Part shown: positions 3,514-5,908 of the stretch, piece by piece
How the letters are laid out: every line of letters begins with the position of its first letter
How positions within the stretch are numbered: the stretch's first letter is position 1
Assembly: GCA_030698465.1 (NCBI GenBank)
Contig: JAUYJZ010000039.1
Span: 1-5,908 of the forward strand
Direction: 5' to 3'
Origin: a bacterium
GTDB lineage: Bacteria; Patescibacteriota; Minisyncoccia; Minisyncoccales; UBA10102
Length of the DNA stretch: 5,908 nt
The notes under the pieces: generated by a model
The model's input: only the letters and a program-made list of their open reading frames with translations
The model's database searches: none
What the model was told of the DNA's origin: nothing
Position numbers and translations under genes: made by a program

Positions 3514-5908
3514 ATGCCGCACGTCAAGAGAAGTCTAATTTCTAGTACCGGGGTGAACTTTCCCAAGCTTGAAGAACAAATCTTGAAGCGCTGGAAAACT
3601 GACAAAACCTTTGCAAAGTCTGTGGAAAGGAGAAAGAATTCTCCTCGTTTTGTGTTTTATGAAGGTCCTCCGACGGCAAACGGAAGACCCGGGCTTCATC
3701 ATATTGGATCCCGGTCTTTCAAAGATGTGGTGTTGCGCTATAAAACCATGCGGGGATTTTTTGTTCCAAGGAGAGCTGGGTGGGATACACATGGCCTTCC
3801 TGTAGAATTGGAAGTGGAAAAACAACTTGGTTTAAAATCAAAAAAGGAGATTGAGGCCTTTGGTATTGCAAAGTTTAATGAGGAATGTAGAAAGTCGGTG
3901 TGGAAATACAAAAAAGAATGGGAAGAACTAACCGAGAGAGCTGGAGTATGGCTGGATACAGATAATGCATATATCACATATGAAACTCCATACATTGAGA
4001 CCTTGTGGCAGATAATCAAAACCTGGTGGCAAAAAGGCCTCTTGTACAAAGACTACAAAGTAGTGCCTTTTTGTACGAGATGTGGCACTCCTTTGTCTTC
4101 TCATGAGCTGGCTCAAGGATACAAAACCGTCAAAGATCTTTCTGTGTATGTAAAGTTTCCCGCCAAAGGCGGGTCCGCCTTTGGCGAAAAGGCCCTGAAA
4201 CTTCCAAACAGCACATTCTTTCTTGCCTGGACCACCACGCCCTGGACCCTGCCTAGTAATGTTGCTTTGGCAGTTGGAAAGAATATCTCCTATGTCTTGG
4301 CAAAGAAGGGAAAGGAGCATTATATCATGGCAAAAAACTTGGCAGAGAAAGTACTCAGAGAGTATGATGTTGTCAAAACATTCTCCGGCAAAGACCTTGT
4401 GGGGATACAATATGAGCCCCTATTTCGCTTTGAGGAACCCGAGAAGGGAAAGAAGGTATGGGAGGTGGTTCCGGCTGACTTTGTATCAATCAAAGAAGGA
4501 ACCGGAATTGTACATACTGCTGTTGCCTACGGAGCAGAAGACTTTGAACTGGGCAAAAAAGAAAACCTTGCCATGCTTCATTTAGTTGACGAGCAAGGGA
4601 AGTTTATAAAAGAGGCAAAACCCTTTGCTGGCAAGTTTGTGAAGGCGGCCGACCCCTTGATCGTTGAGAACCTAAAAAAAAGAAACCTTCTTTTGAAAGA
4701 AGAATGGTATGAGCATGAGTATCCTTTCTGCTGGAGATGCTCTACACCCTTGTTGTATTACGCAAAGGAAAGCTGGTTTGTTGCAATGCAGAAAGTGAAG
4801 ACAGAGCTTTTGCGTAACAACCAAAAGGTGAATTGGATGCCTAGGCACTTGAAAGAAGGAAGAATGGGGGAGTGGCTAAAAGAAGTGAAGGATTGGGCAT
4901 TTTCCAGGGAGAGATATTGGGGAACTCCATTACCCATATGGGAGTGTGTTCAATGCCAAGAAAAAGAGGTTATTGGTTCTGTCAAAGAGTTGCTCTCAAA
5001 GAAACTTACTCGCAACCCCTACAAAGGCAAAAAAGAGATTGACTTGCACCGCCCGTATGTGGATGAAGTGGAGTTCTCCTGCACCAAATGTAAAGGAGTC
5101 ATGAAAAGAGTGAAGGATGTGGCGGATGTATGGTATGACTCTGGAGCCATGCCTTTTGCCCAGAACCACTGGATGGGAGGGAAACCAAAAGAGTTTCCTG
5201 CCGACTATATTGTGGAAGCCATAGACCAGACGCGGGGTTGGTTTTATACCTTGCTAGCAGTATCTACACTCCTTGAGTATGGCCCTTCATATAAGAATGT
5301 TATATCTTTGGGTCATCTTTTAGATGAGAAGGGAGAGAAGATGTCTAAGTCCAAGGGGAACGTGCAAAATCCTTGGGATATGGCAGACAAATATGGTATG
5401 GATGCTGTACGCTGGTATTTCTTTTCTGTAAATCATCCTTGGGACCCAAAGCTATTTTCCGAGAGAGATCTTCAACAGACCTTGAGAAAATTCATCTTAA
5501 CCCTTTGGAACTCTCTGGTATTTTATGAAACATATAGTCCTAAGCAAGACTTAGGCGCGCCTAAGTCTTGCTTAAGCAAGAATGTATTAGATCGGTGGAT
5601 TGTGTCTCGTTTGAACACAACCATCTCAGACATGACAAAGAAAATGGATGAGTACGACATTACAGGAGCTGCGCGCTCTTTTGAATCCTTTGTGATTGAT
5701 GACCTTTCCTTGTGGTATATTCGCAGGTCCAGAAATAGGTTTCAGAACCCAAAAGACAAGAAAGAATCACAGGAAGCAGTTTCAACCCTGCAATACGTTC
5801 TTTCCCAGGCAGCATTGCTCGCCTCCCCCTTCATCCCTTTTTTAAGTGAGGTTGTGTTTGAGAAAACACAGAACAAAGGAAGCCCCGCACAACAGCAAGC
5901 TGTATACG
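3514..5908 (+). CDS. ileS: Isoleucine-tRNA ligase (IleRS), 3' end cut by window edge
   Basis: Class I synthetase charging tRNA-Ile, with a CP1 domain that removes mischarged valine. About 798 residues are present and the frame is open at the right edge, so the end of the anticodon-binding domain is missing. Visible in order: YEGPPTANG (49-57), then GLHH (60-63) at the HIGH position; GWDTHGLPVE (89-98); zinc-type pairs CTRC (187-190) and CWRC (406-409); editing motifs WTTTPWTLPSN (239-249) and GTGIVHT (329-335) with a downstream Asp 343; CVQC (478-481) and CTKC (523-526), a likely zinc ribbon; WYDSGAMPFAQ (540-550); KMSKS (609-613); LDRWIVSRLN, opening the anticodon domain. ATG 3514 is the first start after an in-frame TAA at 3499. 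GTG 3553 (VNFPKLEEQIL) is an alternative with a more family-like beginning. Neither has a clear ribosome site. Two in-frame palindromes (residues 216-225 and 676-689) lie in surface-loop positions. Confidence 0.97.
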   Translation, partial: MPHVKRSLISSTGVNFPKLEEQILKRWKTDKTFAKSVERRKNSPRFVFYEGPPTANGRPGLHHIGSRSFKDVVLRYKTMRGFFVPRRAGWDTHGLPVELEVEKQLGLKSKKEIEAFGIAKFNEECRKSVWKYKKEWEELTERAGVWLDTDNAYITYETPYIETLWQIIKTWWQKGLLYKDYKVVPFCTRCGTPLSSHELAQGYKTVKDLSVYVKFPAKGGSAFGEKALKLPNSTFFLAWTTTPWTLPSNVALAVGKNISYVLAKKGKEHYIMAKNLAEKVLREYDVVKTFSGKDLVGIQYEPLFRFEEPEKGKKVWEVVPADFVSIKEGTGIVHTAVAYGAEDFELGKKENLAMLHLVDEQGKFIKEAKPFAGKFVKAADPLIVENLKKRNLLLKEEWYEHEYPFCWRCSTPLLYYAKESWFVAMQKVKTELLRNNQKVNWMPRHLKEGRMGEWLKEVKDWAFSRERYWGTPLPIWECVQCQEKEVIGSVKELLSKKLTRNPYKGKKEIDLHRPYVDEVEFSCTKCKGVMKRVKDVADVWYDSGAMPFAQNHWMGGKPKEFPADYIVEAIDQTRGWFYTLLAVSTLLEYGPSYKNVISLGHLLDEKGEKMSKSKGNVQNPWDMADKYGMDAVRWYFFSVNHPWDPKLFSERDLQQTLRKFILTLWNSLVFYETYSPKQDLGAPKSCLSKNVLDRWIVSRLNTTISDMTKKMDEYDITGAARSFESFVIDDLSLWYIRRSRNRFQNPKDKKESQEAVSTLQYVLSQAALLASPFIPFLSEVVFEKTQNKGSPAQQQAVY
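4159..4186 (+). repeat. In-frame palindromic element 1 in ileS
   Basis: CGCCAAAGGCGG (4161-4172) and its exact reverse complement CCGCCTTTGGCG (4175-4186) flank a 2-nt centre. Each arm is itself hairpin-like: CCCGCC-AAA-GGCGGG covers 4159-4173. It encodes PAKGGSAFGE (residues 216-225), between the conserved SVYVKF strand and the editing motif TFFLAWTTTPW, a place where IleRS length varies. GC content is far above the surrounding gene. Confidence 0.85.
5541..5574 (+). repeat. In-frame palindromic element 2 in ileS
   Basis: A 34-nt perfect palindrome: TAAGCAAGACTTAGGCG (5541-5557) is followed with no spacer by its reverse complement (5558-5574). Each arm is again a hairpin, CCTAAG-CAAGA-CTTAGG on the left (5539-5555). 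It encodes the core of PKQDLGAPKSCLSK (676-689), at the junction between the catalytic core and the anticodon-binding domain that opens with LDRWIVSRL. The sequence is unrelated to element 1, but the two-hairpin plan is the same. Confidence 0.9.

Noticed and set aside
3352..3553. T-box riboswitch ahead of ileS (or argS)
   Set aside because: No match to the antiterminator core (UGGNACCGCG-like) and no terminator hairpin with a U-run. The ACCGGGG near 3547 lacks the rest of the motif.
3535..4585. Open frames overlapping the first third of ileS in other frames
   Set aside because: The ileS frame is uninterrupted here and carries family motifs throughout; the others are shadows.

Overview
The window carries five translation genes arranged divergently around an AT-rich gap at 1421-1650. 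Leftward (minus strand) run smpB, ssrA (tmRNA) and infC. Rightward run argS and ileS. infC is cut by the left edge a few codons before its end, and ileS is cut by the right edge with roughly the last fifth missing. The compact layout, the variable-loop insertions of palindromic DNA in ileS and the protein sequence style (short SmpB, IF3 of the INNQIR type) suggest a small bacterial genome, possibly Patescibacteria/CPR. That placement is a guess from memory, not a phylogeny. All reading frames are consistent with standard stop codons.

Region by region: 1-506 is infC (IF3), which has no ATG/GTG/TTG start that would give a full N-domain, and appears to use CTG or ATA. 530-629 is a structured repeat (copy A) holding a terminator-like hairpin. 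634-981 is a full four-pseudoknot tmRNA with predicted tag ANIFAPQRALAVA. 974-1420 is smpB, whose TGA stop lies inside the tmRNA acceptor strand. 1434-1513 is copy B of the same repeat. 1514-1650 is the divergent promoter region. 1651-3351 is argS. 3352-3513 is an intergenic gap with a promoter candidate and two small hairpins. 3514-5908 is ileS, interrupted in frame by two unrelated perfect palindromes.

The minus-strand genes form a ribosome rescue unit (SmpB protein plus its RNA partner) placed just upstream of the initiation factor. The plus-strand genes charge tRNA-Arg and tRNA-Ile. The most interesting points are: (1) the 8-nt smpB/ssrA overlap, which means that RNase P maturation of tmRNA from a joint transcript would turn the smpB message into a non-stop mRNA; (2) the two structured repeats, whose stems change in a compensatory way, each placed just upstream of a minus-strand start; (3) two palindromic elements accepted inside the ileS coding frame. 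No mobile-element gene, CRISPR array or tRNA was found.
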